In this document: positions 1-7,592 of the stretch, one piece after another | Numbering within the stretch: position 1 is the stretch's first letter | Layout of the letters: the number at the start of each line of letters is the position of its first letter | NCBI GenBank assembly: GCA_024638525.1 | Contig: JAHEKB010000073.1 | Location: 1 to 9,159, forward strand | Direction of reading: 5' to 3' | Length of the DNA: 9,159 nt | Source: Bacteroidota bacterium | GTDB taxonomy: Bacteria > Bacteroidota > Bacteroidia > NS11-12g > UBA9320 | Program-made: the position numbers and the translations under genes | Notes under the pieces: model-generated | What the model was told of the DNA's origin: nothing | The model's input: the letters and a program-made list of their open reading frames with translations, nothing else | The model's database searches: none

Positions 1-943
1 AGTCAGCTATGCTTTCAAGCACAGCGATTTGTTCAAGGGATCGCTCTTGCACCGCTGTAAATTGGGGGATGGGAAATAGCTGTCTTAAACCAATTAATTT
101 CGTCTTTTTCTTTTTCAGGATCTTTGCAAATGAAGTGTCCTCTACGAGTTGAGATTCCAACCCCGTACTAATGATGAGATATTTGGCTTTCTCATGGCCA
201 ATCTGTTGGTAGCTCGACAGTGACCTTCCACTGAGTTCCTCAAAATCGCGAAGTGTTGCAGCTATAATGGCATGGTAATGCTGTTGATCATAGCAGAATT
301 GTGCGGCCTTTTCCAAGGCCATGATTGAGGGCTCCTTTTGCGCTCCCACCAAACTCGCTTGATCCATATGGAGCCAAACAGGTATTCGTCGGCGCTCAAA
401 GCCTAGCACCATTTCTTGGGCATTTGTAGGGCTCGCAACCCGATCATCGGGATTGCCAAACCACTGAAGCAGATCTTTGGATGCCAGAGGTTCTGCCTCT
501 TCTTCCTCAACAGCTTGGTCCGCTAAGATGACCACGGGGCAAAGGCATTTTTCTGAGATTACTTGTGCAGCTGTCAACAGATCCCCCTGTTCTTGCGATG
601 AATATGCATTGAAGACAATACAACCCGCCTGTATGAGTTGAGGAAGATACATATGACCTCCTTCTGGCACAAGCAGGGTAAGGGGCACATGCAAGCGACT
701 GAAGTTAGCCAAGAGCCCCAGCTCCGACTTCAGCTGTTGACTGCTCAGCATGGCTGCACATCGCAATCCCGAAACCGCTTTTCCCAAGAGCAGTGAAAGT
801 CCTGTATTGGAGCTGATATCTAGTTTTCTGCCAAATACATTCTTATACTGTCCCGCAAATGGTATAGGAATGGTGATTGCCTCTGCATAGCTTCCTGCTG
901 ACTTGATAAATTGCGCTGTCCGTTTCTTAGCTCGATCACTCAT
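1..943 (-). CDS. PFOR-like protein, domains I-II, probably catalytically inactive (partial, 3' end outside window)
   Basis: This is the last visible gene of the operon. It starts at the ATG 943-941, 7 nt after the stop of the RnfB-like gene, and runs open off the window edge, so 314 N-terminal residues are seen. By eye they follow the order of single-chain pyruvate:ferredoxin oxidoreductase: a pyrimidine-binding-like domain I (about residues 15-150, starting near NVFGRKLDISSNTG), then a transketolase-C-like domain II (about 215-314, with KAKYLIISTGLESQL and KLIGLRQLFPIPQ). The PFOR motif SEAG, which carries the glutamate that activates the TPP aminopyrimidine, reads SNTG here (Asn46), and no YPITP motif is present. 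It therefore looks like a non-catalytic paralogue. No signal peptide or membrane segment is seen. The fold assignment rests on my alignment from memory; whether a gamma-like domain follows outside the window is unknown. Confidence 0.75.
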   Translation of the reverse strand, partial: MSDRAKKRTAQFIKSAGSYAEAITIPIPFAGQYKNVFGRKLDISSNTGLSLLLGKAVSGLRCAAMLSSQQLKSELGLLANFSRLHVPLTLLVPEGGHMYLPQLIQAGCIVFNAYSSQEQGDLLTAAQVISEKCLCPVVILADQAVEEEEAEPLASKDLLQWFGNPDDRVASPTNAQEMVLGFERRRIPVWLHMDQASLVGAQKEPSIMALEKAAQFCYDQQHYHAIIAATLRDFEELSGRSLSSYQQIGHEKAKYLIISTGLESQLVEDTSFAKILKKKKTKLIGLRQLFPIPQFTAVQERSLEQIAVLESIAD

Positions 944-950
944 ATCCTAA

Positions 951-1847
951 TTATTGGTAATATGTCTTATCGTCGTACAATCCCCTTTCTATTCTTCCAA
1001 GTGGCAATTCAATTTGTTCCGCTTCACGGAATTGCTTGTAGTTGTCAAGCCACACAATGGCTGAGGTTGGGCATCTTTCGATGGCCTGTGCTGTGGCGGT
1101 TTCGTAGAGTTCGTAATTGATCTGAGCGTAACCTTGCTTGATTTCAATCAAGCCAGGTGCGGCATCGGCTACACATCGACCACAGGCGTTGCATGCCACC
1201 GAACAACGATCTGTTGCGAGTTCTCCCTCTAATTCACTCTTGCACTGCACAATGAGTTGCTGGTTGATAGGCATTAATTCAAACAATCCCTTAGGACAGA
1301 TGTCTACGCAATCACCACAAGCGGTGCACTTCTCTGGATCAACCACGGGAAGAGCATCATCACTCATGATAATAGCATCGAAATCACACACATCAGCGCA
1401 ATCGCCGAGCCCTAAGCAGCCCCAACTGCAGTCCTTTGCTCCACCGGCCACTACGGCTTCTCCTCTGCAGCTACTGAGTCCTCCGGCATAGGCCGCTCTG
1501 TTATGTGCTTCTTGTAACCCTCCGGCGCAAAGCACCCGTGCCACGCGCTTTTCCTCATTAGTGGCTTCCACCCCTAAGAAATCTGCAATACGGGCAATGC
1601 CACTTGCCGAACTTACCGTGCATTTGCCTGGGTTCATTGTCCCATTCACCACTTGCTCTGCAAAGGCCCGGCAACCCGGCATACCACAGGCACCACAATT
1701 GGCAGCAGGCAGCATTTCTTCTACCGCCTCAATGCGAGGGTCCTCATAGACTTTGAGTTTCTTAAAGGCCAAGGCCAAGATGCTAGAAAACAGCAATCCT
1801 AGACCGGTAAGTATACCGACAGCTATGAGGATTTCTTGATATTCCAT
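951..1847 (-). CDS. RnfB-like membrane-anchored polyferredoxin
   Basis: 298 residues with the RnfB layout. A hydrophobic N-terminal segment (about residues 6-28) followed by KKLK suggests a membrane anchor with the rest in the cytoplasm. Next comes the Fe-S domain Cx2Cx4Cx16C (Cys51, 54, 59, 76), then a complete 2[4Fe-4S] ferredoxin domain (Cys140, 144, 150, 154 and 174, 177, 180, 184), then a second ferredoxin domain that keeps Cys219, 222, 225 and 259 but has lost the ligands of its other cluster (Ala229, Glu249, Thr252, Ala255). In Rnf complexes RnfB accepts electrons from ferredoxin. Here it lies in a 2-oxoacid:ferredoxin oxidoreductase operon with no other Rnf subunit in view, so I infer a ferredoxin-to-membrane electron carrier. 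The start ATG shares one base with the upstream stop (TGATG), which suggests translational coupling. The standard RnfB assignment is strong; the physiological partner is inferred. Confidence 0.9.
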   Translation of the reverse strand: MEYQEILIAVGILTGLGLLFSSILALAFKKLKVYEDPRIEAVEEMLPAANCGACGMPGCRAFAEQVVNGTMNPGKCTVSSASGIARIADFLGVEATNEEKRVARVLCAGGLQEAHNRAAYAGGLSSCRGEAVVAGGAKDCSWGCLGLGDCADVCDFDAIIMSDDALPVVDPEKCTACGDCVDICPKGLFELMPINQQLIVQCKSELEGELATDRCSVACNACGRCVADAAPGLIEIKQGYAQINYELYETATAQAIERCPTSAIVWLDNYKQFREAEQIELPLGRIERGLYDDKTYYQ

Positions 1848-4318
1848 CAGTTGTATGTTGCAGCGCGTTCGATCAATTCTTCTATATTGGGTTCATTTGG
1901 GTCTAATGGGGCACCAGGGTGTATGCAGGATGCTGGACAGCTCTCTGCTGCAAGTACTATCTGTTCAAAACTGCCTTTCGAAGCGTCTTTAACAAATGCT
2001 TGTTTGTCTTCGTTATAACTGAAAATAGCGGGAAAACGGTCGGTGCAATCATTGCATGAAGTGCATCGAAATGATTCTATCCAAGCCTCAGACGGAGGTT
2101 CTTCCTCTTCTGTTTCTTCGGCCTCTTGGTCAGGATGATCGATTTCTTCAGGTACTTCATCAGCCACAGCTCGCTCTCTGTGTACCGGATGGATTGTGGT
2201 AGGCATCTGATCCAGGTCCAGAAGGATGGACGCCAGTTTTTCCAATGCTATCCCAGCTGATTCTCTGCTCGTTTTACTCAGCTCGAATTCGAATTCAGTC
2301 TTGAGTTGAGCCAGTTCTTCTTGTTTGGCCGCTTCCCATTTCTCTTGAGCTTTTGCAATGCCCACTTTGACATGATAATTGTTCAAACCGCCAATCTCTT
2401 GTATAAAATTCCAAAATTCTAATCGCTCTTGGCAACTGGCCACCCACATGAAGGGAACAGCGGCCCGCAGCATGCAGTTATCTTCATCTACCAGCCAAAT
2501 AAATGGCACTTTGCCTGTCTGTTCATTTTGCCTGAGGTTTAGGTAGTCTTGTAGAGGAACCAAATAATCATTGACCATGGATTCGGGTACAATAAACAGT
2601 TCTTCTACCTTAAACTTGTTCATTGCCTTGTAGTCTGCATATGTAAAGGCGAGATCTATGACCTCTTCACTATCGTCAGCATTGCGAAAGTTGAAGGGGT
2701 AGACAGGCCAGTCGTGTCCTGCCTGGCTGTTATCCATTACATCGAACCTGCTGCCCCATTTCAATCCTTTATGTGGATCGTACATGATATATGGGAAATA
2801 CCGCCCTGCAGCTGCTGCATTGATTTTTAAGAAAGATATCACTGCCTCATCTTTTTGATTGGGAAGCAGAATATGCATGAGTGAAGGCGCAATGCTACTT
2901 ATACTCGCTCGGATACCTCGCAACAAAGCGGCAGGTCGATCGGCTGCGCACTGCAGCGTGTGTATATTTCTGTGTGCAAGTGCATTGGCTGCCAATTCTT
3001 GCCTAAAACTCAGCGATGCATCTTCCCAATCAACCTCCGGATTGGTCGGGTTGACGGTTCGGTCTTTAAGGGCCACCACCTTGATGGGTTTGTTCGTAGC
3101 CATGAGTTTAGAAAACAGGGGCATTCCATCTTCCAACAAGTCTGTACTCTCGGTGAAAAGCACCACGGGAGGGAAGAGGGCCAATTCTTCCTCATCCAAC
3201 TTAAACCATTTAAAGTGGTCAAAGTAATCATCATGTATGTCAAGCTCGTAGCTGTCTTCAAGCTCAAGGTCGGCCTTGCGCAGATCGATCAACACGGCAG
3301 TAAATGCATGCATGTTTTTATCAAATATATTTTCTACAAGCTTGAAGGCATTCCCCAATTCAGCGTACGAAATACTACTGGATGTAAAGATCTTTTCCCA
3401 TCGGTAGGCCTTTGTAAGGCCTTGGTTAACAATCAAATGAGCGTGGTTTTCTTTTTGTGCCAATACAGCGTCCAGCCGTTGAATTATTGCCTTGATGCGA
3501 CCTATACGTGCAGCATCCAATTGGCTGCTTCCCTGCTTGGGTTGCATGTCCTGAACCTTGCCCAATGCAATAATTTCAGTTGCAAATTCGAAGCCCTTAT
3601 CCGGTTTTTCCTTCCCTGATTTCTCCTCATTCAAAACGAGCTTTTCTTCTAAGCTGTCGCGGCGCTCTTTGATATGCCTCTTGAACCTATTTCTATTCCA
3701 TTCTATCTGCTCTAGCTTTTGCCTGAATAAGAGAAGTGGTGTTTCATGGTGAAAAGCCAAGAGGTGGCCCTCTTTGGGCAGTGCCTCTCTATAGCGTTCA
3801 ACATCGACCTTGAACCGCTCACCTTCTTCATCATGGACTTCCAATGCCAATAGCTGCTTGAATGCAGCTTTTTTACAATGTTGGAACGGCACTTCACTAT
3901 CTTCAAGACTTTCTTTGAAGTACTGATTTAGCTTGGGTAAGAAACGCTTGAGCACTTTTGCCTCTTTTTCGGCAAAATGCGATTCAAAGGTGCTGTTCAA
4001 CAAGCTCTCTAAAGACTGGCTTGTGCTGGATTCCTGCGCTAGATAATATGGATAGTCCGTTTCCCAATTCCCATGCTGCAAATAAGGAGCAATGAGCGCC
4101 GGAACAAATATGCCATTTCTTCCTTCTGGACTTTCACCTGATCGGAAGAAGTGCCTCAATCGTTTCCAGAATGCTTTCTCATCGGCTTCATTGGAAATGT
4201 CTTCCGGAATGATTCGGAATGGTTTGTTCTCTTCTTGACCTTGATAAGGAGCAGTTATCTTCCGCTCCTGTAGGGCACCCTCCTTTAAAAAATCACTATA
4301 GGATATTGTTTTGGCCAT
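1847..4318 (-). CDS. Degenerate PFOR TPP-domain protein fused to a single-cluster ferredoxin
   Basis: An 823-residue soluble protein. Residues 1-330 are charged, mostly helical-looking sequence with no recognised motif, including a Lys/Glu-rich probable coiled coil near 200-240. Residues about 335-530 resemble the C-terminal TPP domain of PFOR: a segment near 464-485 (LLRGIRASISSIAPSLMHIL) and then AAAAGRYFPYIMYDP (501-515), matching the family's AVxSGxWPLxRYDP. The diagnostic CxxCGE, GDG and NTGGQ motifs are absent, so TPP binding is probably lost. After WNFIQEIGGLNNYHV (636-650) come a charged helix, a very acidic linker (about 717-743) and a ferredoxin domain with Cys752, 755, 758 and 794 for one [4Fe-4S] cluster. 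It starts 4 nt after korB and overlaps the RnfB-like gene by 1 nt. I infer a scaffold or electron-relay subunit for KorAB. The ferredoxin domain is well supported; the degenerate PFOR relationship is moderately so. Confidence 0.8.
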   Translation of the reverse strand: MAKTISYSDFLKEGALQERKITAPYQGQEENKPFRIIPEDISNEADEKAFWKRLRHFFRSGESPEGRNGIFVPALIAPYLQHGNWETDYPYYLAQESSTSQSLESLLNSTFESHFAEKEAKVLKRFLPKLNQYFKESLEDSEVPFQHCKKAAFKQLLALEVHDEEGERFKVDVERYREALPKEGHLLAFHHETPLLLFRQKLEQIEWNRNRFKRHIKERRDSLEEKLVLNEEKSGKEKPDKGFEFATEIIALGKVQDMQPKQGSSQLDAARIGRIKAIIQRLDAVLAQKENHAHLIVNQGLTKAYRWEKIFTSSSISYAELGNAFKLVENIFDKNMHAFTAVLIDLRKADLELEDSYELDIHDDYFDHFKWFKLDEEELALFPPVVLFTESTDLLEDGMPLFSKLMATNKPIKVVALKDRTVNPTNPEVDWEDASLSFRQELAANALAHRNIHTLQCAADRPAALLRGIRASISSIAPSLMHILLPNQKDEAVISFLKINAAAAGRYFPYIMYDPHKGLKWGSRFDVMDNSQAGHDWPVYPFNFRNADDSEEVIDLAFTYADYKAMNKFKVEELFIVPESMVNDYLVPLQDYLNLRQNEQTGKVPFIWLVDEDNCMLRAAVPFMWVASCQERLEFWNFIQEIGGLNNYHVKVGIAKAQEKWEAAKQEELAQLKTEFEFELSKTSRESAGIALEKLASILLDLDQMPTTIHPVHRERAVADEVPEEIDHPDQEAEETEEEEPPSEAWIESFRCTSCNDCTDRFPAIFSYNEDKQAFVKDASKGSFEQIVLAAESCPASCIHPGAPLDPNEPNIEELIERAATYN

Positions 4319-4322
4319 GATT

Positions 4323-5282
4323 TTAGATAGCGTATTTGTCCAGTAAACCGTTTAATCCTTCCAATCTTTGCTTCACAGGCATGTTCAAGTTGTGAGCTCC
4401 GTAATCATCGTATCGCACCGCCTCCCTGTTCTGATAAAAGAGTCCTATAGGGAGGGAGCCGTCAGCCAATTCAACATGCTCTCTTGCCTTGTCAATATCT
4501 GAAGGGTCATGTTGAATGACTTTATTAAAGGACTTGCGAACCTGCTCATTCAAGGGAATACCATGCTCGTGGTCCAACAAAGTCAAGGACTCGGGCTCAC
4601 TGGCATTGGCTGTAAAGCCATCTTTCATCCAAATGGGGCAACGCTGTAAAATGCGTACAAAAGACAAACCCTTATGCTCATGCGCCTTCTTAATCGTTTC
4701 GTATAAATGAGCGGGATTCCAGTCCGCTGTTTGGGCGACAAAAGAGACATTGGTGAACCCAAGCGTGCTTTGTATCGGATTGATGGGTGGGAGGATAGAT
4801 CCTTTGGGATGCGTGTTGCTTTGTGTTCCGATTGGGCTTGTAGGGGAGGTCTGCTTTTTAGTGAGTCCATAAATCTCATTATCAAACAACAAGACGACCA
4901 TATTCATATTATATCGTATGGCATGTACCCAGTGTCCGGCACCAATGGAGCAACAATCTCCATCACCTGTAATGACAAATACGTCCAGATCAGGTCGTCT
5001 GAACTTAACGCCTTCAGCAACAGGCAACGCCCTGCCGTGCAACCCGTGAAATCCGTAGGTCTTCATATAGTGAGGAAACCGGCTGCTGCATCCAATTCCT
5101 GAAACAAACACCGTTTTTTCTGGTGGAAGTTGCTCTTCTCTACACAATTTCTGTACGGAAGTGAGTATGGCGTGTGCTCCGCAACCCGGGCACCAGCGCG
5201 CTGTGCTGCTGCAATAGTCCCCAATGCTGTAGTATACTTCTGGTAAGTCCAGTTCTGTGAGATCTGCTTTGATTCCTATCAT
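4323..5282 (-). CDS. korB: 2-oxoacid (probably 2-oxoglutarate):ferredoxin oxidoreductase, beta subunit
   Basis: 319 residues, the usual length for the beta subunit of dimeric 2-oxoacid:ferredoxin oxidoreductases. This subunit binds TPP and a [4Fe-4S] cluster and oxidatively decarboxylates a 2-oxoacid to acyl-CoA, passing electrons to ferredoxin. Cluster ligands fit Cys31 and Cys34 (WCPGCG), Cys65 (GIGCSSR) and Cys215 (RCPIW), at spacings close to those of archaeal homologues. The TPP/Mg motif is ITGDGDC at 104-110 with Asn135 in DNEIYGLTKKQTSPTS. The C-terminal LPIGLFYQNREAVRYDD is typical of the family. The gene overlaps the korA stop by 4 nt (ATGA), so translation is probably coupled. Catalytic motifs are intact. 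The 2-oxoglutarate preference is inferred from family resemblance and the sequence does not settle it; pyruvate or branched-chain 2-oxoacids remain possible. Confidence 0.93.
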   Translation of the reverse strand: MIGIKADLTELDLPEVYYSIGDYCSSTARWCPGCGAHAILTSVQKLCREEQLPPEKTVFVSGIGCSSRFPHYMKTYGFHGLHGRALPVAEGVKFRRPDLDVFVITGDGDCCSIGAGHWVHAIRYNMNMVVLLFDNEIYGLTKKQTSPTSPIGTQSNTHPKGSILPPINPIQSTLGFTNVSFVAQTADWNPAHLYETIKKAHEHKGLSFVRILQRCPIWMKDGFTANASEPESLTLLDHEHGIPLNEQVRKSFNKVIQHDPSDIDKAREHVELADGSLPIGLFYQNREAVRYDDYGAHNLNMPVKQRLEGLNGLLDKYAI

Positions 5283-7180
5283 GCTTGTGCCTGTTTTTGT
5301 TCGTTGTACAATTTAAATGTGCGTTCGATCATGCTAAAAATGCGCATCGGACTTATAGGTTGACCAAATACGTTGCTATATGAATCAATGTCAATCAAGG
5401 TCATTGCTCGCAAATAGAAAGCGAGTTGAGCGTGCCTTCTGTTCTCCTCCGTGATTAGCGGCCTGCCCACTATGTCGCTATAGTTTAGCTCTACCGAAAT
5501 GACTTTCTTGAACTTCTGCATGATTTCCTTGATACCCGGTTCCAGCGGACTCAGGAAGTGCAGATGCAGATTGCTCACGCTGTAGCCTTTTTCTCTTGCC
5601 TTTTTCACGGCCTCTTCAATCGCGCCACGTGTTGAGCCCCAACCAACTAGGAGCAAGTCTCCTTCTTCATCTCCGTTCACCTTGGGTACCTTCAAACTTT
5701 GCTGAAGTGCGGCCAGTTTTCTGCTTCTGTGTTCGGCAGAACGTTGATTAATTGCCGGATCATAGGCCACGTGACTCTCTTCGTCATGAGCCAAACCTGT
5801 CAAGGTATACATCCCATTCTTCATTCCGGGAATGGGTCGTTGGCTTAAACCCGTTTTGTCGTCCCATTCATAGGATCGCACACCTTCTTTCCATGGACTT
5901 TGATCAATGGGTAAGGCAAACCATTCTTCATTGACCTTGGGCCTAGGGAAAGGGGAAACCCCTGTTGCCAAGTTGGCATCAGTCAGCACAAATACAGGAG
6001 TTCTGAACGACTCGGCCAGTTTTCGTGCTAGAATGACAAAGTGAAAACACTCTTCAATGCTACTGGCGGCCAAGATCACTTTTGGCGCATCTCCTGGATC
6101 CCCATAGAGGGCGGCCAACAAGTCACCTTGTTCTACCTTGGTAGGTAAGCCCGTACTCGGACCTCCTCGCTGTACATCGACAATGACAAGTGGTACTTCA
6201 GCCATAACCGCCAATCCAATAAATTCTGTTTTGAGGGCCAGACCAGGACCCGAGGTAATGGTTACTGCTGTCTTGCCGGCATAACTGCTACCAATGGCAA
6301 AACCAATGGCTGCAATCTCATCTTCTGCTTGATGTACGATACCGCCTACCTCCTGAATGGCTTCTGCCAAATGGTGCGAAGCGGATGTCGCCGGTGTAAT
6401 AGGGTACATGCTGCACACATCAATACCCGCTGCCATGACACCGAAGCTGATGGCCTGATTGCCATTCATCACAACCATTTCTTCTTCTGACTCCATGGCT
6501 GGGATCTGATAATGCAAACTCAAGTGTTCGGCGGCCCAGTTATAACCTGAGTTAAAGAGTTCGATATTGGGTAAAATAACCTTGTCACCTTTCTTCTTAA
6601 AGATTCGGGTGATCTGTGTCTCAGCCTTTAGACGATCTCTGGAATAAATGTATGACAGCATACCTAGAACCCACATGTTTTTTCCCTTTCGCGCATCGCG
6701 TACCACTTTGAGGCACTCTTCTTCCATGGGCACTTCAATCACATCCGCACCCATCTCCTTGAAGTGAGTCATGGCTTCGGTGTATTCCGCGCGTATGCGT
6801 TCCGTGGGATCTGTGGCCCATTTATTCTCTATGATCAAAACGGTTCCCGGTTTATAAGCCCTCTGACTAACTCGGCCGTAGAGAACCTGCTCATTGAAGG
6901 CCACAACCAATTGGGCGTGATCTCCCATATTGGTCACTTTATCGCTGCCTATGCGCACGCGGATACCCGAGGCACCCGCCCGTGATCGGGCAGGAGGCTG
7001 AATTTCAGCAGGAATGATTTCCACTGTCCACACTCCATTGCCCATCATAGCCGAAATGGCTCCGAGACTTTGACCGCATTTTTGTGCCCCTTCTCCTGAA
7101 TCACTTACTATTTCTACAATGGCTTCTTTCAGTTCTAGGGGGGCACGTAGTTCTTTTTTTGATACAGCAGCTGTCTCCAT
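5279..7180 (-). CDS. korA: 2-oxoacid (probably 2-oxoglutarate):ferredoxin oxidoreductase, fused gamma-alpha subunit
   Basis: 633 residues from the chosen ATG. An N-terminal gamma domain (about 20-200) opens with SDSGEGAQKCG, a variant of the CoA/nucleotide-binding glycine loop, and continues with PAEIQPPARSRAGASG. The alpha domain (about 235-430) has MNGNQAISFG, YPITPAT, QAEDEIAAIG, ITSGPGLALKTE and QRGGPSTGLPTKVEQGD, the full signature of the pyrimidine-binding domain that activates TPP at the interface with KorB. A transketolase-C-like domain follows (about 507-600). It is the first gene of the operon. The reading frame stays open upstream to an ATG at 7201 and a TTG at 7231, but the candidate promoter (7202-7232) overlaps the TTG and directly abuts the ATG at 7201, and METAAVSKKEL looks like a natural N-terminus, so I start at 7180. 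The enzyme family is clear; substrate preference is not. Confidence 0.92.
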   Translation of the reverse strand: METAAVSKKELRAPLELKEAIVEIVSDSGEGAQKCGQSLGAISAMMGNGVWTVEIIPAEIQPPARSRAGASGIRVRIGSDKVTNMGDHAQLVVAFNEQVLYGRVSQRAYKPGTVLIIENKWATDPTERIRAEYTEAMTHFKEMGADVIEVPMEEECLKVVRDARKGKNMWVLGMLSYIYSRDRLKAETQITRIFKKKGDKVILPNIELFNSGYNWAAEHLSLHYQIPAMESEEEMVVMNGNQAISFGVMAAGIDVCSMYPITPATSASHHLAEAIQEVGGIVHQAEDEIAAIGFAIGSSYAGKTAVTITSGPGLALKTEFIGLAVMAEVPLVIVDVQRGGPSTGLPTKVEQGDLLAALYGDPGDAPKVILAASSIEECFHFVILARKLAESFRTPVFVLTDANLATGVSPFPRPKVNEEWFALPIDQSPWKEGVRSYEWDDKTGLSQRPIPGMKNGMYTLTGLAHDEESHVAYDPAINQRSAEHRSRKLAALQQSLKVPKVNGDEEGDLLLVGWGSTRGAIEEAVKKAREKGYSVSNLHLHFLSPLEPGIKEIMQKFKKVISVELNYSDIVGRPLITEENRRHAQLAFYLRAMTLIDIDSYSNVFGQPISPMRIFSMIERTFKLYNEQKQAQA

Positions 7181-7201
7181 AATTGTTAGAATCCTCAGCA
7201 T

Positions 7202-7232
7202 CAAAGTTGATGTGTGTATCCCGCCACACAAA
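7202..7232 (-). promoter_or_regulatory. Candidate korA operon promoter (Bacteroidota -33/-7 type)
   Basis: Reading leftward, TTTG (7232-7229) is followed after 19 nt by CAACTTTG (7209-7202), one mismatch from the Bacteroidota consensus TAnnTTTG at a spacing near the usual one. Transcription would start near 7196, giving a leader of about 16 nt before the ATG at 7180. No alternative of similar quality is seen upstream. Confidence 0.45.
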
Positions 7233-7258
7233 TGACTGACATCATATTTACTGCTGAT

Positions 7259-7275
7259 ATACGGACTTTCCGTAT
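7259..7275. promoter_or_regulatory. 7-bp perfect inverted repeat, possible operator or activator site
   Basis: ATACGGA-CTT-TCCGTAT is a perfect dyad with a 3-nt spacer. Its centre lies about 70 nt upstream of the predicted korA transcription start, a position more typical of an activator than a repressor. The binding protein is unknown, and it could also form a small hairpin. Confidence 0.35.
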
Positions 7276-7482
7276 GTCCTTAAACCGGTCATTGATATTC
7301 GCCAGCTTAAATAGTATTGCCAATTAGCGAGTAAAGTGGTCGAATATTGAAACCCTTAAGGTTACTCGACGAAAGAATCACTTTGTGGTGTTTGAGCCGG
7401 GGATTACTCTCCTTAGGTTCATGATCGTCGCCGTGCCCCTCTGCCCGTGACACTCATTACCTTCGGTTATGTTCTCAAGAAT

Positions 7483-7501
7483 AGTTATTGTACCCAAAGG
7501 A
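7483..7501 (+). repeat. 19-bp direct repeat, copy 1
   Basis: agttattgtacccaaagga is identical to the stretch at 7574-7592, with starts 91 nt apart. Both copies are preceded by AGAAT-like sequence and followed within a few bases by a hairpin. Function unknown. Confidence 0.8.
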
Positions 7502-7506
7502 TTAAA

Positions 7507-7567
7507 CCCCGAAGGGGATTGCAGAGGGGATTGACAACCACTTGCTTCGCTGCGGGTTGTCCTTCCC
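7507..7567. repeat. Hairpin pair between the direct repeats
   Basis: Two dyads lie between the 19-bp repeats. CCCC-GAA-GGGG spans 7507-7517. GACAACC (7533-7539) pairs with GGTTGTC (7555-7561) around a 15-nt loop, and is extended by GGGA (7527-7530) with TCCC (7564-7567) across a 2x2 internal loop. This could be an RNA structure or the remains of a small repeat element. Neither hairpin is followed by a T tract. Confidence 0.5.
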
Positions 7568-7573
7568 AGAATT

Positions 7574-7592
7574 AGTTATTGTACCCAAAGGA
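7574..7592 (+). repeat. 19-bp direct repeat, copy 2
   Basis: Exact second copy of the repeat at 7483-7501. It is followed by AAAAGCACATTT, which begins the hairpin at 7596-7610. Confidence 0.8.

Noticed and set aside
2960..3619. 219-codon plus-strand open frame opposite the 823-residue gene
   Set aside because: It is antisense to a gene with clear motifs and operon context. Its translation shows no recognisable domain, and several shorter frames overlap it in the same way.
7181..7231. Longer korA starting at TTG 7231 or ATG 7201
   Set aside because: The TTG lies in the -33 element of the predicted promoter and the ATG at 7201 lies upstream of or at the predicted transcription start. The extra residues do not resemble the family N-terminus.
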